Shown here one piece after another: positions 34,131 through 54,845 of a stretch of 64,000 bases of DNA. A model generated the notes under the pieces. It saw only the letters and a program-made list of their open reading frames with translations. It was not told the origin of the DNA and did no database searches. Location: positions 11,246,701 to 11,310,700 of the forward strand of contig OZ020269.1 of the NCBI GenBank assembly GCA_963971225.1, written 5' to 3'. Made by a program: the position numbers and the translations under genes. This stretch comes from Melieria omissa (lineage: Eukaryota > Arthropoda > Insecta > Diptera > Ulidiidae). The first letter of the stretch is position 1. Every line of letters begins with the position of its first letter.

Positions 34131-37100
34131 ATGCGAAAACCCAAAATGTTTGGTAAATATTAGAGAAATTCAAGTCAGTTACTTTTAAAGTGATACAGGT
34201 AAATTGTTAAAATTTTGTTTTAGGCATTGGAAGCTTAATATTTTTACTATGGTTCGGATGGGCAATGGCGGCCGATGGCACGTTTGAGGATGCGGACAAG
34301 GCAAAGGATTATACCAGGTGAGCGCAATGAGTGCTGAGAATGAAGGGAAATGTTAATTTTTATTGAGACTGGTTGAATGGAACATGTGTACTTTTCCAGC
34401 GGAAATTCAAATCAGCAATTTGATCTGCGACACACCATACCGGGCGAGCCCGAAGTCGACTATCCTATTTACAGCGAGGTGCCCCAGACGAGTTTTGAGT
34501 GCACGGATCGGCACGAAGGTAATGTTTCCGGCGTTGTTGTCCTAAAAAAACATTTAAGAATAAAACTTTCTGAAAATTACTGCATGAAAGTCTCATAAAA
34601 TATTATTTTATAACATAAAAACTTCGATAGCCTCAAGAACTTGTTTCTATAAAATTATATTTTGATTATACAGTGGTGTCTGGATATAGTGAACTAATTA
34701 TTGCAACGCCTGTTCACTGTATTGAGGTTGTTCACTATATCAAAGTCAACATATTTGTTCAAAAACTCATTTTATTTGCTCAAAATACAATTTGTTTCTA
34801 TATTTAGAGGCTTGATGTCAAAATTTTGGTGTTCACTATATCGAGGTGTTTACTATAAAGGGGGTTCACTATACCCAGACACGACTGTATTTAATCCACT
34901 TGAATAATTCAAAAATTTAATTTCATTCTTCATTTGAATCAGAAAACTCTTTAATTTCATTATTAACAAAATGTATTTGAATTGAAGTAAACAGTCAAAT
35001 TAAAAAAATTCTCTTTTTTGCTGCTTCATATTTATTTACTATGTAAAGATATAACAATCTAAAAGCTTATATTGTTTATACCTTAACATTCAGTTTATTA
35101 ATTTTGTATTTTTTTTTAAACTTCAATTTATTCTAAGGACCAAAAAATGTTATTCTTAAAACCAAAGAGGGTTCATATGAAAACAAAGTAGCTTGTGACA
35201 ACACAATAGCGAAAGGATTAATAAGGTTCAGTCAAGTTCAGATGAAGTTTGTGCCTTAAATCTTTTGACTCCATTTGAGAACGTTTCTTATATTACGTAT
35301 TTATTTATTCAAGCTCACTGTAAGAAGAAGAAAAACATTTCTTTTTAGCATTTCAAATCGTTCCCAATTACTTTTTGCAAAACCAATTTTCACTAAATGC
35401 GTTCACTGTTGATTAAATTTAACTTGTTCAACTTTGTTTGAAGAAGCATATTTAGTTAAGTAATGTGACAGTTGTATAAATTTGCACATTTCTGTGGCCG
35501 TAAGGAATAATAGCCAAAGTCGATTTTATGAAGTTTTCAGGAGAGCACTTTTAATTTTTGATTTTGCTTTAGCTTGAACTAGATTAATTTTAGATTTTTG
35601 GGCGTAAAACATTCGTTTTAAGAGCAAAAGCCATAGAATTTTGTGTAGTAATACATTTGAATACGACGAATGCAATGGTGACAATAACTCAATTTTGTCC
35701 TAACCCGACTTTGGCTGTTATTCCTTATGGCCACAGATATGTCTTATTTTACCACTTATGAAATCTTCTTTATTGCCTTCACCCTATCTCCACAGGCTAC
35801 TACGCCGACGTCGAGAGTCGCTGCCAGGCGTTTCGCATTTGCGCGCACACGTCACGCAGCGTGCATGGCTTTGGCTTTCTGTGTCCCAACGGTACACTTT
35901 TCAGTCAGAAGAATTTCGTCTGCGACTGGTATCGCAATGTCAACTGCGACGAGTCGGAGCAGTATTACAGCAAGAACGATATCAATCGCGTTGGCAGTAG
36001 CTACGACATGATGGAGCGTGTGCGTCAAATGATGGAATACCCCATGAAGACCATTTCGAAAGCGCTTCAGCGCGGCGGCAATACCACAGCACGACGTCCA
36101 CCCACCACAAAGGCCGCTCACCAAACGCTCAAGAAGGAACTGCACAGCGCCGCGCCGCAGACTGCTCGTAAGAACACTGTCAGCAGCCGCGGCAGCGTCA
36201 GAAACTCACAGCGCGGTTCAGCACGCAAGCAAGCGGTGACGCGTGCGCAGGTAGAGTCGGTGCAGAGTTACAATCGCAAAGATGAGGCAACCGGTACCAG
36301 CACGCGAACGCAGAAGGACTCTATACGTACAACAAAAGTGCCCGATGACAGCAGTGAACAACGCATTGCTGGCGATCAGAGCACAAAGACAGTCAGCGTT
36401 GAGGAGACGGCCGCCAGTCAAACGAACGCTGCCAACAGCGACTCCGAGCGCGACGATGTGTACGTGAACAGTTTGGGAGAGCTGTCCACCGATCCGGGCG
36501 TAAGTTTCGATCGTACGAATGCGCACATCATAGCCGAGTCGCCGCGCTCGTATCACTACGGCAAAAAGCTGAACTTTGCCGAGAAGGTGAATGCCGCACT
36601 GAACGATCTGGTGGATCTGCCACCCACCAGTGGCGATGTGCTGGCACCCGACTATGTGAAAAACATGCGCAAGAGCACCGACGAAGCCACCCAAACCGAT
36701 CTCGCCTCGAACATCAATGGACTGCTCGACGAGATCGCCTACGAGCTGGACCCAAATGTTTCGGGCTATCAGGTGCCTGCGCCGCAGAAAACAAAGCACG
36801 CCTTCAAATTTCTGAGTCGCGGCTTCTCGTCGCAGAGCGAGCGCGCCAAGGATTCACCGTATGTGTACGGCAAGCCCAAACAGACGGCAAGTACGATACG
36901 CTTCTCGGTAAGTCCAGCACTTCACAGTCACATTCACTCAACACTTTTTCGACTCTTTTCTATTTTCATTGAACTATTTTCTATATTTCCATACTTTTTT
37001 CATCTGTCTCGCTCTTCTACTATCATAACTGCCATGTTTCTTACTCTTCATTGCTATGCACACACGACACACTCCATCTACACCATTCAACAACACATTG

Positions 37101-40100
37101 ACAACACAACAGCCAAACGAGCTGCCCGTCGAAGACAAGGATCACTTCGAGGCCAAGAACCAAAAGCACACAAACGCAACGCAGACAAACACAAACACAA
37201 ATACTGACAACGCAGAAAATGCGCACACTTTCGAGAACTCCGAGGAGACCATACAGTTCACCATTATGACAACAACAACACCAGCGCCCACTGATGAGAC
37301 CAGCGTTGCCGCCATAGAAGACAGCAATTTGTCGGAAGCAACGCTGCCGCCACTCGACGACTACTCCTATCTGAGTCCGCCACTGTTAGACGCACTGCTG
37401 CCGCCCACCACAGATGCAATTGAGGCCACCGAAGCGTCGCCATACGACTCGCAGGCACCAAGCACTGCGCCCTTGGTGGAGACAACCCTGTCGCCGGTAT
37501 TTGCCGTAGTCACCATCACACCACCGCCACCAGGCTACGAAGAGAGTACAACCGCATTGGCCACGCCCAGCGACGAACCAACAGCGCTTACCGACAATGC
37601 GGAGAACGGCAATGACGTGAAGGAGCAACAACGCAACGTGGCCAAACATGCCGCACAGCTGCTGTTGGCTGGCGTCAAGCTCACCACTCTCGACAACGGC
37701 ACCGAAAACGTGGCATTTGCCGCCGGTCTGAATGAACACAGCATCGGCGAGCTGCTCATACGGGTGGAGGATGAGTCGCTAAGTACACCGGCGCCGGATA
37801 CCAGCACTGACTTTGCGCCGCCCACTACGATCACGGCCGTACCGCTGCCGGCCAGTAGCACCGAGAGCGGCAGCTTCTCGGAGCGCATACGCAACTATCG
37901 TCGCTTTGCTACGCTGCAACGTGCCACCGCGCGTCCCCTCGTCTACAGGTCCACAACAACCAAGGCGCCCAGCACCACCACAGCCAGCACAACAACAACG
38001 CGCAGCTATCTGAAGCGAGTGGCGGCTAGTCGGTTGCGTCTGTCGCGACTGGCCGCAGCCAATCGTGGCGCCAGCTCAGCACCAGTCGCGGAGAATGTTA
38101 ACAATGTCGGACAAAACAACAACAACAATGAGCAATCGTCCGAGGCTGGCAAGAAAATTTCTGTGCGCAACATCGACAAAGAGCTGGGCAGCGCCAAAGG
38201 CTACGACAGTCGGCCGAATGCATTTGACAGCGAGGACAGTCGCAATGGTGTTGCCACCTGGGAGAGTGTGCGCAACAATTTGAAACGCTATCAGGTGAAC
38301 CGCAAGCCGGGCCATACTCCCCACACAACGGCCGCGCCTGCCACCACCTCACGTGCAACAACACGCAACGCGCTTTTGCGTTCGCCCAATCGATTCGCCA
38401 ACTTCAAGAGTCAGCGTGGCGGCAAAGAATCGCTCAGCACCACTTCGGCAGCACCGTACATACCGCCAGCAGCAGCGTCGACACCGCCAGCACCACAACA
38501 ATCAACGCTACAACAACAGCTTACACAAACAATTTCCTACGACTCTCCACTATCCTCGTCACTCTCCAGCTCATCCGTTCACACTAACCAGAACAACCAT
38601 AATCCAAACACTCTTACTTCACCCAAGTCGGTCGCCACTTCCGTCTCCTACTCCACTTCCGCATCTAGTTCATCCAAGAATTCACCAGCAGCTCCATCCA
38701 TTCCGAACGCACTAACCAATGCTGCTTCCTACTCCATCACGTCGGAGTTGCCCGATGCCAGCTTTCTTTCCTTTGATAAGTTGACTCGCGCCATTGTAGA
38801 CGATTCCGTTTTACAGAACTTCCAGGGCAGCTATCGGCCCTCCACCTCCTCCACCTACCAGCCCGTTGCGGCCAGCTTCGGCAATGCGATTGCGTCCAGT
38901 GTGCAAGCGACAACAAACGCGGCCGCACTGGGCTTTGGCCGAAGTCAGGCGCAAGGTAACAAAAACATGCAAAACTAGGGTAGTTCCAATTAGTTCCCAA
39001 CAGTTGCTTTTCTTTATCATTCCGCCAGCTCCCTCCCAACTCACCGCACCGCAGCGCCCTCTAGTCCTACCCCAGGTACAACCAACGACATCGCTCGTGC
39101 CAACTACGGCCACTCCACGCGTCCTCATTGCACGCGCCGAGGGCCAACGCATCGAACCGAACTCGGTGTCGTCCATCATATCGGCGCTGGTGACGCAGAA
39201 GCCAAAAACAACTCAGACCAAGCCCTATGTGCCGCTTGATGATTTCCTCACGAAGAAATTCGGCGGCAGCACGGTGGCACAGAGTCATCACAAGACGACA
39301 GCAAGCACATTCTTCACACAACAACAATACCAATCAATTCCGACACATTCAAACATTCAACAGCAGCAACAACAAGTAGTACCTACGGCAGCAACGTATC
39401 AGACAAGTCAGCAGCAAGCGCAACAACATTATCAAAAGACAACAGCAACAGTGCCTACGATATTTGCGCAGCAGCCGCAACAACAACAACAACGACAGCA
39501 ACAAGCACAGTACCATCAGCAACATCAACAACAGCCGCAGCAGCAGCAGCAGAAGCAACAATATCACCAACAGCACAAGCAACAGCAACAAACACATTTA
39601 CAACAGCCACAACAGCAACAGTACAAACAACAGCAGTTCCAGCAGGTGGCAACCACAGCAACCACATTTCTGGCGCAACAACTACAACAACAACAATTGA
39701 GACAGGAGCAACAATATCAACGACAGCAATACCAAGAACAACAATTAAAGCAGCAGCAACATTTCCAACAAAAAAAGCAATACTCGAATACACAACAACA
39801 ACAGCAACAGCAGCAACAGTTTACGCAACCACAACAGCAACAATATAAGCAACAATCAGCAAGGCAACAACAACCAACGTATTATCAGACTTCGACAACA
39901 ACAGCTAAACAACAGCAACCACAACAACAACTACAGAAATTGCCATATTTACCGCCATTACAGCAAACCCAGCAAAACAACCAACAACAACAACAACAGC
40001 AAACACAAACATTTTCAACTAAGTTCAGCTATTCGCAACAACAACAACAACAACAGCAATACACACCTCAACAGCAGCAATCCACATCACAACAACAACA

Positions 40101-40530
40101 ACAATCCCTGTCATCAAACATCACACCCAACATTTTCGCCTCATTCCAGCAACAACAACAGCTACCACAATTTCCGCCCCTAGTCTCGTCGGCAGCGCCC
40201 ATATCGCCCACAGCTCCAACACTCGGCCAGACCACGCCCCCTGACCTGCCGCCCGAGCACGACGTTCACCTCAATGTTGAACTGCCAGCGCTGCCGAACG
40301 GCCTAATTCCGGCGCCCACCACGCTGGCTCAGCCCCAGACGCTGCAAAAGCGCATCGACACCGCCACGCCCACCGAGTACACGCAGCCCAGTGCGGCGGC
40401 CAGTACGGCCAGCACACCAGCCGTGAACTCGGTCTACAGCGGTGCCAGCTCGTACGAAGTGCCGCTCAGCAGCATCGGCCGACTGCCGAACGACATCACT
40501 CATCTATTGCGACGACTGCGTAAGCTGTAG
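34131..40530 (+). CDS. CPAP1-like cuticle protein: one chitin-binding domain plus long low-complexity tail
   Basis: Exons by hand: 34131-34152, 34224-34317, 34400-34518, 35796-36907, 37113-38955 and 39029-40530; all GT-AG, all phases agree, 1563 codons. The start at 34131 gives a basic n-region (MRKPKMFG) and signal peptide (SLIFLLWFGWAMA). After PGEPEVDYPIY comes one peritrophin-A (CBM14) domain with six cysteines at about residues 73, 88, 94, 108, 121 and 129 (GYYADVESRCQAF, FLCPNGTLFSQKNFVCDWY). A single domain of this form marks the CPAP1 family, secreted proteins that bind chitin and organise cuticle. The remaining 1400 residues are Ser/Thr/Pro-rich, with a Gln-rich block at about 1172-1446. 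Intron 3 (1.3 kb) holds a MITE, a dispersed repeat and another inverted-repeat element. The exact fly orthologue is not named, because several CPAP1 genes look alike. Confidence 0.88.
34671..34887. mobile_element. MITE in intron 3 of the CPAP1-like gene
   Basis: A 217-bp element with inverted ends cagt(g/c)gtgtctgg(a/g)tatagtgaac and TA duplication at 34669-34670 and 34888-34889. The inner part repeats ttcactatat motifs. The CAGT start and TA target suggest a pogo/Tigger-like or related Tc1-superfamily origin. Non-coding. Confidence 0.8.
34965..35460 (+). repeat. dispersed repeat, copy 2, in intron 3 of the CPAP1-like gene
   Basis: Direct copy of the segment at 31366-31860, diverged by about 15-20% with indels. 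It lies between two MITEs within the intron. Confidence 0.7.
35489..35741. mobile_element. inverted-repeat element (MITE) in intron 3 of the CPAP1-like gene
   Basis: The ends ctgtggccgtaaggaataat (35492 on) and the inverse at about 35707-35738 form inverted repeats of about 32 bp with three or four mismatches. The 250-bp interior is non-coding. It ends only 55 bp before the exon 4 acceptor. Confidence 0.75.
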
Positions 40531-40912
40531 CCAGTCTCTGAAGAGATAAACAAGCCAGAAAACTTAAATAATTGGGCAACTGTAGCAAAGTCTTAGGGAA
40601 ATCAATTTTCTATCTACGCTCTCCAGCGCTCGTTGCATGCCGCAACTGCAACTGGCCACAACACATTAAACATCATCTTTTGTTAGATGAAAAACAGCAA
40701 CAAATTTCACAAACAAAATCTTAACATTTTTTCGACTTTTCAGTTTTCGGCCGCAAAATCTTGAAAACGGCTGACGACGACTTTTCAATTGCATTCATTT
40801 ATCGCTATGCTAAACTTTTCTTTTTTACAGTGTAAAAAAATATATATTAAGTGTTTAATTTGTCTAAGTGTAGGCGCCGAAATGTATGCTAGTATAATAT
40901 TTATTTGTGTAA

Positions 40913-40918
40913 AATAAA
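40913..40918 (+). terminator. poly(A) signal of the CPAP1-like gene
   Basis: AATAAA about 380 nt after the stop, followed closely by a second AATAAA near 40926; the first canonical signals after the stop. Confidence 0.6.
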
Positions 40919-40974
40919 AGAAAAATAAAAGAAATATGAAAATAAATCAAACTGCATTGCGTTCACTTGAACCT

Positions 40975-41780
40975 TAGCGTTGCACGAAAGACTTAAGACA
41001 CAAACTGGTAAGAAGGGCAACAATCGTTATTGGCGTTTGAATCACATGCTGGGTGATATCACAACTGATGGCATATGGCGACTGAAACGAAAGACTCAAG
41101 ACACAAACTTGTGGGTAAAGAATGTTTTTTGGCTGCATATTTGAACTAAATATATGATATCCATTTCATATATTTAGTTCATATAAAAATTGCATTAAAC
41201 GACTACAAACGAAAGTCTTAAGACACAAACTTTATTGAAAAGAACTTTTTTTTTTGGTTGCATATTTGAACTAATAAAGAAAAGAATAAAAAAATTGCAT
41301 AACATAACTACCAACGAAAGACTCAAAACACAAACTTCTGTAAAAAGAACATTTTGTTAGTTGCATATTTGAACTTAATATATGAAATGGATAAAAAAAT
41401 TGCATTTAACGATTACAAATGAAAGACTTAAGACACAAACTTGATTGAAAAGAACATTTTGTTTGTTGCATATTTGAACTTAATATATGAAATTGATAAA
41501 AAAATTGCATTTAACGATTACAAATGAAAGACTTAAGACACAAACTTGATTGAAAAGAACATTTTGTTTGTTGCATATTTGAACTAATAAAGAAAAGAAT
41601 AAAAAAATTGCATAAACAACTACAAACGAAAGACTGAAGACAAAAACTTGATTGAAAAAACATTTGGTTGGTTGCATATTTGAACTAAATATATGAAATG
41701 GATAAACAAAATTGCATTAACGAACACAAACGAAAAACTTAAGACACAAACTTATGTGAAAAGAACATTTTGTTGGCAGC
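40975..41780 (+). repeat. minisatellite of about 105 bp units downstream of the CPAP1-like gene
   Basis: About eight tandem copies, each containing cgaaagactt(a)agacacaaact, aaagaacattttgttt, ttgcatatttgaact and aaaaaattgcat. The two units at about 41400-41610 are nearly identical; outer ones are diverged. No coding sense. Confidence 0.88.
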
Positions 41781-43642
41781 GAGGGATGATACAAACCCAC
41801 ATATGTACATATCCAATGTTTGAAGAAAAGATCGGTTGATGTTATTTTTTTCGATTAAAAGAAACAATATGCATAGTTTATTTATGTCACAATTATATTG
41901 TTGTTGTCAATCAGTTTTTGTTCTCAGCACTGACACTCACTTTACGCTTGATTTCAATTTAACGCATACTTTTAGCCTCAATTTAAAATACAATTACATA
42001 ATTTCATTACGCTTAGATACTGTTTTTTTTTGTTTTTTAGTTGTTGTTGTTCTTTAATTCGTTTCCAGTTATGCAAATATTGTTAAGTAAATACAGCATT
42101 GTCGTTGACACAGGCGCGTTATACATGCTTACAGCTGTAGTGCTAGGCGTGTCTGTCTGTAAATGTATGTCTGTGTTTGTGTGTTGCAGCTTAGTTATAC
42201 AATTTTTGGTTTATGATTTCTTATTCAATTGTTTTACGTTGTCAAGTAGTACGAACAAAATTCTCCTTACATATTTTGTTTCGCACTTTTCATATGTTTT
42301 GCTCTCAATACAAGTAGTGGATCAATTCATTTCAAGCCATATCTCACCGTGTGTGTGTATTCAATAGTACAACGCAATAATGAGCAAACAATGAGATGCA
42401 TTTGGCGATCCAGAACGCCTCAAAGTGTGTTTTTGAAGTCAAATGAAAACCCAAACAGCGCAAAACTTGTCTGCTGACAGAAGATGTTTTAACAATATTA
42501 CAGTCAAATGTTGACAACACAAATGTAAACAAAATCCAAACCAAAGGAAATAAACACCGCAATTATCGCAATTGAAGATTTAATAAATACAATTTATTCC
42601 ATTAGCATTGCTAGCGCTTAATCTGCTGTGTACAATTGAACTGGTGAACTTAAAAGCAAAAGCAAATACAATCGAAATATCAAACATCCACTCGTCTACG
42701 TTTCCTGTTTTCTATGCTTTACAAAAATTGTACAGTTTCAAGAAAAAATTTGATATCATTTATAGTTGGTGGCAAACATCATTTAGCATTTGATAAACTG
42801 TCTACTATGCATTGCAGTTGTATGCGAATGTATATACAGTTGTGGGCGATAGGGAAAACACGCTGGCAATGAGTATAATGCGAACGACTGCTGCGTGCGT
42901 TCACACAACGAATCGGACGGCGGAAAACGAATCGAACATTCTGCCTTCCGCGCGCTCACTTTGAAATTACAAAATACAATGGGTACGCTTCAATTACTAA
43001 TTGTTAAATTTCTAATACTAAACGACTATTTACAATAGCTTACAGTTACAAATATATATTTGAATAGTAATTACTTAAAGCCGAACGCATTAAGAACTAG
43101 GCGAAATGGTTAAAATGTTTCATGGAATTTGTAAATTGTGAGGGAATTACTTTCGCTGCCTTCGCTCGCAGTGTCGTGTCTGCAAAATATCAGTTTCCGG
43201 TAATTCTATACGAATGCATACATTCACACAAGCATACATACAACGTATGGCTATTACTTAATATCGCACAGTGTCTATTGGAGTTTCGTATCGAGCGGTG
43301 AAGATAATCAAAATGTAAAATAATCGTAATAATAATCGCAGTAAAAGGTGTCACAAAATCTTACAATTGGGGATTGTACAAAAAGTTGAAAACCGTTACG
43401 CTTAACACTAACAAAATCCAAAAAGCAGCAGCAGCCCAACAGCAAAAACTCGGACGAACAATCTCGGTTCTCAGTGCTTGAATGCCGGCTATTCATGCAA
43501 TTGAAGAAAATCGGTGTGTCTGTGTGTGTAGAGAAGCTTCTGGCAAGTTCTGTTCTCCAATTCGTTCTTAGTGTTGGTGAGATTTCCTTTTGCGACATGT
43601 CGTCAAGCGACGACGCGGACGGCAACGGCGACGACGGCATCC
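41781..43642. other. intergenic region between two convergent genes
   Basis: It holds the 3' flank of the ePHD gene (minus strand). Minus-strand AATAAA occurs near 42592, but the true cleavage site cannot be fixed. No other gene seen; frames at 43474-43809 and 43590-43781 are antisense to the last exon or its 3' UTR. Confidence 0.45.
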
Positions 43643-50957
<7,315 letters not shown>

Positions 50958-53900
50958 TATAGCTGACGCTGCTGATTTATGGGACTCGTCGATGAGCGCA
51001 GGCCAATTGCAATTTAATTCGGGATGTAATAGTTACAGGTGACGATTTGCAATACGCATTGGTGGGAGCCGAATAGTTTCGGCCTCTATTAATAGTTTTT
51101 TTTGTTTTTCTTAGAATGCTGTAATGAAAGCACAAAAATTGGTTGAATTAAGCATTGGGTTGGGACATTAAAAATTATGTAAAATTTGTTCATTTTGATT
51201 TTGTGTGATTATTTTAAGCGTGCGAATATTTTCAGTCTATCAACCCTTTCGCTATTTTGTTGCAACATGCTACTTTGTGGACGTCTGAACCCTCTATGGT
51301 TCCAGGAATAAATTTTTTATTGATCACTAGAATAGTTTGAAGTTTTAGGAAAAATACGAAATTAATAAACTAAAGATTTAAGTTTAAAGAAGAGAAGTAT
51401 ACACGTTTTTTTTAATGGTATATCTTGACATAGTAAAGGAAGAAGAAGCAGGAAAATTAGATAACTTTTTAATTTGGCGTTTTCTTTCAATTTAGATACT
51501 TTGTTTTTAGTTTGGCTGAAATAAATGAAGAAATATTCAAATTTTCGTTATGCGTAAATGGTTTTATGTTTAAGTAATTAATACAGCCACAACGATGTGC
51601 TTGCTCTCATAGAAAAAAATTTTTTTTAATTTAATTTTAATTTAAAAATTTCTTATGGAGTGTTGCTAATATAACCACATAGAAGCCTTAAACGTAAAAT
51701 TTAAAATTTGAACTTAAGATTAAGATTCTGATAAAAACCTATTTATATTTTTGTTTACAAAATTAAAAATTAGTACAAACGCCTAAAATAGCTAAGTGCA
51801 CAGATAGCTCATAATTGGAATGATAATGTTTTATCAACGCTGATTTTAATCAGTCACGAGTTTAACACTCTCACTACTAATGTGGCACATGTATGCCCTC
51901 TCAACTTTTTGCTGTCTTAAGTTCATTTTCACAAAACAACAAACACGTAACATGAATTTTAAAAAAATTGTTGATATATTCACAACAGTCTGCAATTTTA
52001 AATTAACCGCGAATGGATTAAAAGCTCTGATTACTCTGATTCCTTCGTTCTGCTGGTTTATATTCGTTTTAGTATGGGACACAATTTTGCATGTGAAAAT
52101 TTTCAACACAAGCGTAGCAAAACACTAACTCGCTTGTTGCCAATACCTCCCATATAAGTTGTATGAAAATCAATCCTTGGGAACTTCAACATAACCTACA
52201 AAACCAATTTTCCCAATTATCAATTAACACAAGTTTGTGAGCCGCAGTCATATAACAGAGAATGCCTTAAAATCTGAATTCAACGAAATTGCATAGTGCT
52301 GTCAAAGATACAACATACAACTGATGGTCGTATTTTTTCCGGGTACCAAACAAGTCATGCGAATGGCTCCTTTGCCTCAATTACTGCTGTCAACATTTGT
52401 CCACCTCGAGATGCGACCCTCTGATCAGTTCATATAAACAGCGATTGCAGGCTGCCATATCTAACACGAGCATATTTTTTGATGCATGTTTAATTCGAAC
52501 GAGGCATAATCACTCCAACAGTAGCAACAACACCACATATGAAATGTGCAACAATCATTCAAGTTGTCCACAACAAGAAAACTATTTGTTTTTTTTTTTG
52601 TATTTTCGCTGCAAACTTTCCGCCTATACACGCTGCTCAAACATAAAGAAGAATACGTTACACAGAAGCTGGGGTGTTGAGCGCATTCGCTGCTGCCGAC
52701 GTGCAGACGGGCGCAAACTGAGCACAGCCCCTTTGAGCCGTCAGCGAAAACCACCCGTCAATGAGCGCTCATAATCAGCAGCTAATTTGTCCAATTTTGA
52801 TTATTCACTTTTTAGCACTTTTTCCACTTCAATTAGCGCACCGCAAGAATGAAATAATACCGAGCAACGCAGTAAATTTTTTAAAGAAAAAAATATCCAT
52901 ACGCCGCACTAATCTCACCTATACACAATTGCTCTACTCCCTTTTGTGTTTCTACTCCGGTAATACCCAATTCGTCTTCCTTCAGCTTCGCCACTCGTTC
53001 TCGCTCTTTCTTACTCTATTCCTTCGGCTATTGCGCTAAACGCCGTCAAACGACAGCTGTCAAAGTACAAGCGCAGTGCGCTCTGTCAGCCAACTCACCA
53101 TGGTTGCCAGTCGCTATCGTAATAAATTCAGTTTTACTAAAGTGTGCATTTTGTCTTGTTGCATATATATTTACATGGCAACCGTACTTTATAGAGAAGG
53201 CAAAAAGATGGTCTCCTTCTTTAGATTAAAGCAATACTAGATTAAAAACCATTTATAACAAAATATGAACAGTTCAGATGCACAAATGCAGCACTTTAGT
53301 CACTGACATTCATATAAATCCAACCAACACTTAATTTGTAAAATTTACTTTTTATAGTTCTATCTTACTCTAAATAACAACTATTCACATGACTCAATTG
53401 TCTTTTTTTATTTACTATGCCCATTGCCATTCAACTATTATATACTATTTTAATGCACTCTGGCATCCCTGCAGGTGGTAGCGCCGAGCACATTTCTGGC
53501 ACTTCGTTGCAAGCCGCATCGGCGAATTGTCAACAATTTTGTTTTCATACTATTTTTCATCCACACAAATTCTGTTTACATCGCAAATATGCTATCCTAC
53601 TCGCACATTTACCATGCAGCACTCGTTCTACTACTCACGTCTCATTTACGCATTCGTCAGACTGCGTAATCTACGACTCGTTCTTGCATTTTTCGCTTTT
53701 TCGTTATTTGCTTTTCGGCGAACTTCGATTTTCTTTCTTTCACACTGGTTCTTAACCACAACACTTTCTTCTTTTTTTTCTTTATAATGTGGATATTTTG
53801 CACAACTTGAATGGTGGGTACTAACCCAGTCGTTGCTTGCTTACTGAAGTTTTTACCTGCTCCGTGAGCAGTAGATGATTTTTTAAAGTTTGAAATCAGT

Positions 53901-54380
53901 TTTTGTTCTAATAATTTGCAAAATTCTCCGAAAAGTTTGGCAAATCCTAAGCAAAACGAGCACAATCTAATAAATTTTGTACAGGGTTGCAAAACCAGTT
54001 GGTTGAAGTGGATTGTAAATTTTTGGGGTGGCAGTGCATCTCAAAAAATAGAAGAGAATCGACACTTCCTTCAAATGTTTACTCAAGTTTATTACAATAA
54101 GCATTCAGAACGAAATGCGATTCTAAATATAGAAAATGTGTTGTGTACAAACTTCCAAGTAACTAAACGGTTTCGCACGTTTTCAAAATAATTTGTGTGT
54201 TATAACCAGAGTTGGGACACATTTCCTTAGGGTGCAACTTAGTTGTATTACATATTACTGGCTTCAAAAAGTTATAATTTTATATTTCACATTACTTGAG
54301 AACCAAAGTAATATAATAAAAACAAATTATACTTCAAAAATGTTGATAAAATTATAACTCGTAATACAAAACAAAAGTAA
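50958..54380. other. upstream region of the ePHD gene
   Basis: Contains the 5' UTR of exon 1 just above 50957 and possibly non-coding upstream exons that I cannot place. Frames in 52.4-54.0 kb are short and lack protein-like features. A GC-richer CAX-type stretch at 52.4-53.1 kb could be a promoter or first-exon region. No transposon termini recognised. Confidence 0.4.
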
Positions 54381-54382
54381 TA

Positions 54383-54845
54383 CAGTATTATCGTGATAAT
54401 CCGGACAGTTAAAAACTGTCCGAATTATTAAAATATCCACATTACCAAGATTACAAAAAATGCGATTAAACGACTACTGAACACAAATGAAACTTATGTT
54501 TAATTGATTTAAAATTATTTTTGCCTACAAATTTTATTTGTAATATTTTATAAAAATTTTTAGTGATTTTGAAAAAAAAATTTTATTTTCATTTGACAAA
54601 GTTTTGTTTCATTTTTGTAGAGATTGTAGATTAGCTTAAAAAGTTACATTCTTCGACCTAATATGTTTAGAATCTTCCATTGCCTTTCTATTTAAATAGA
54701 AAACGACGTCTCCCCGTAAAAAAAAAGCCGACACAAATTCGTGTTCGGTTATTTGAGGTAAATTAAATGTGTGGTGTCCGGATTATGGAGTCTACAATAT
54801 AAATCAATTGGGTGTCCGGATTAAAGCGTTGTCGAGATTTTACTG
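54383..54845. mobile_element. pogo/Tigger-like MITE
   Basis: The ends cagta...t(a/t)atcc-gga and inverse (cagtattatcgtgataatcc at 54383; inverse of cagtaaaatctcgacaacgc at the right) are flanked by TA at 54381-54382 and 54846-54847. Inner TIR parts contain taatccggaca. Near the left end ggacagttaaaaactgtcc forms a small hairpin. 463 bp, non-coding. Confidence 0.75.

Noticed and set aside
35861..37207. Single 448-codon frame reading through 36908-37112
   Set aside because: The frame happens to stay open through the intron but ends soon after; splicing at 36907/37113 is phase-consistent and links to the 600-codon exon that follows.
37041..39793. Minus-strand frames opposite the CPAP1-like exons
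   Set aside because: Antisense shadows of Thr/Gln-rich coding DNA; Val/Leu-rich translations of CAA and CAG repeats.
40975..41780. CRISPR-like regular spacing of repeats
   Set aside because: The units are contiguous tandem copies in a eukaryotic intergenic region, with no distinct spacers and no cas genes.
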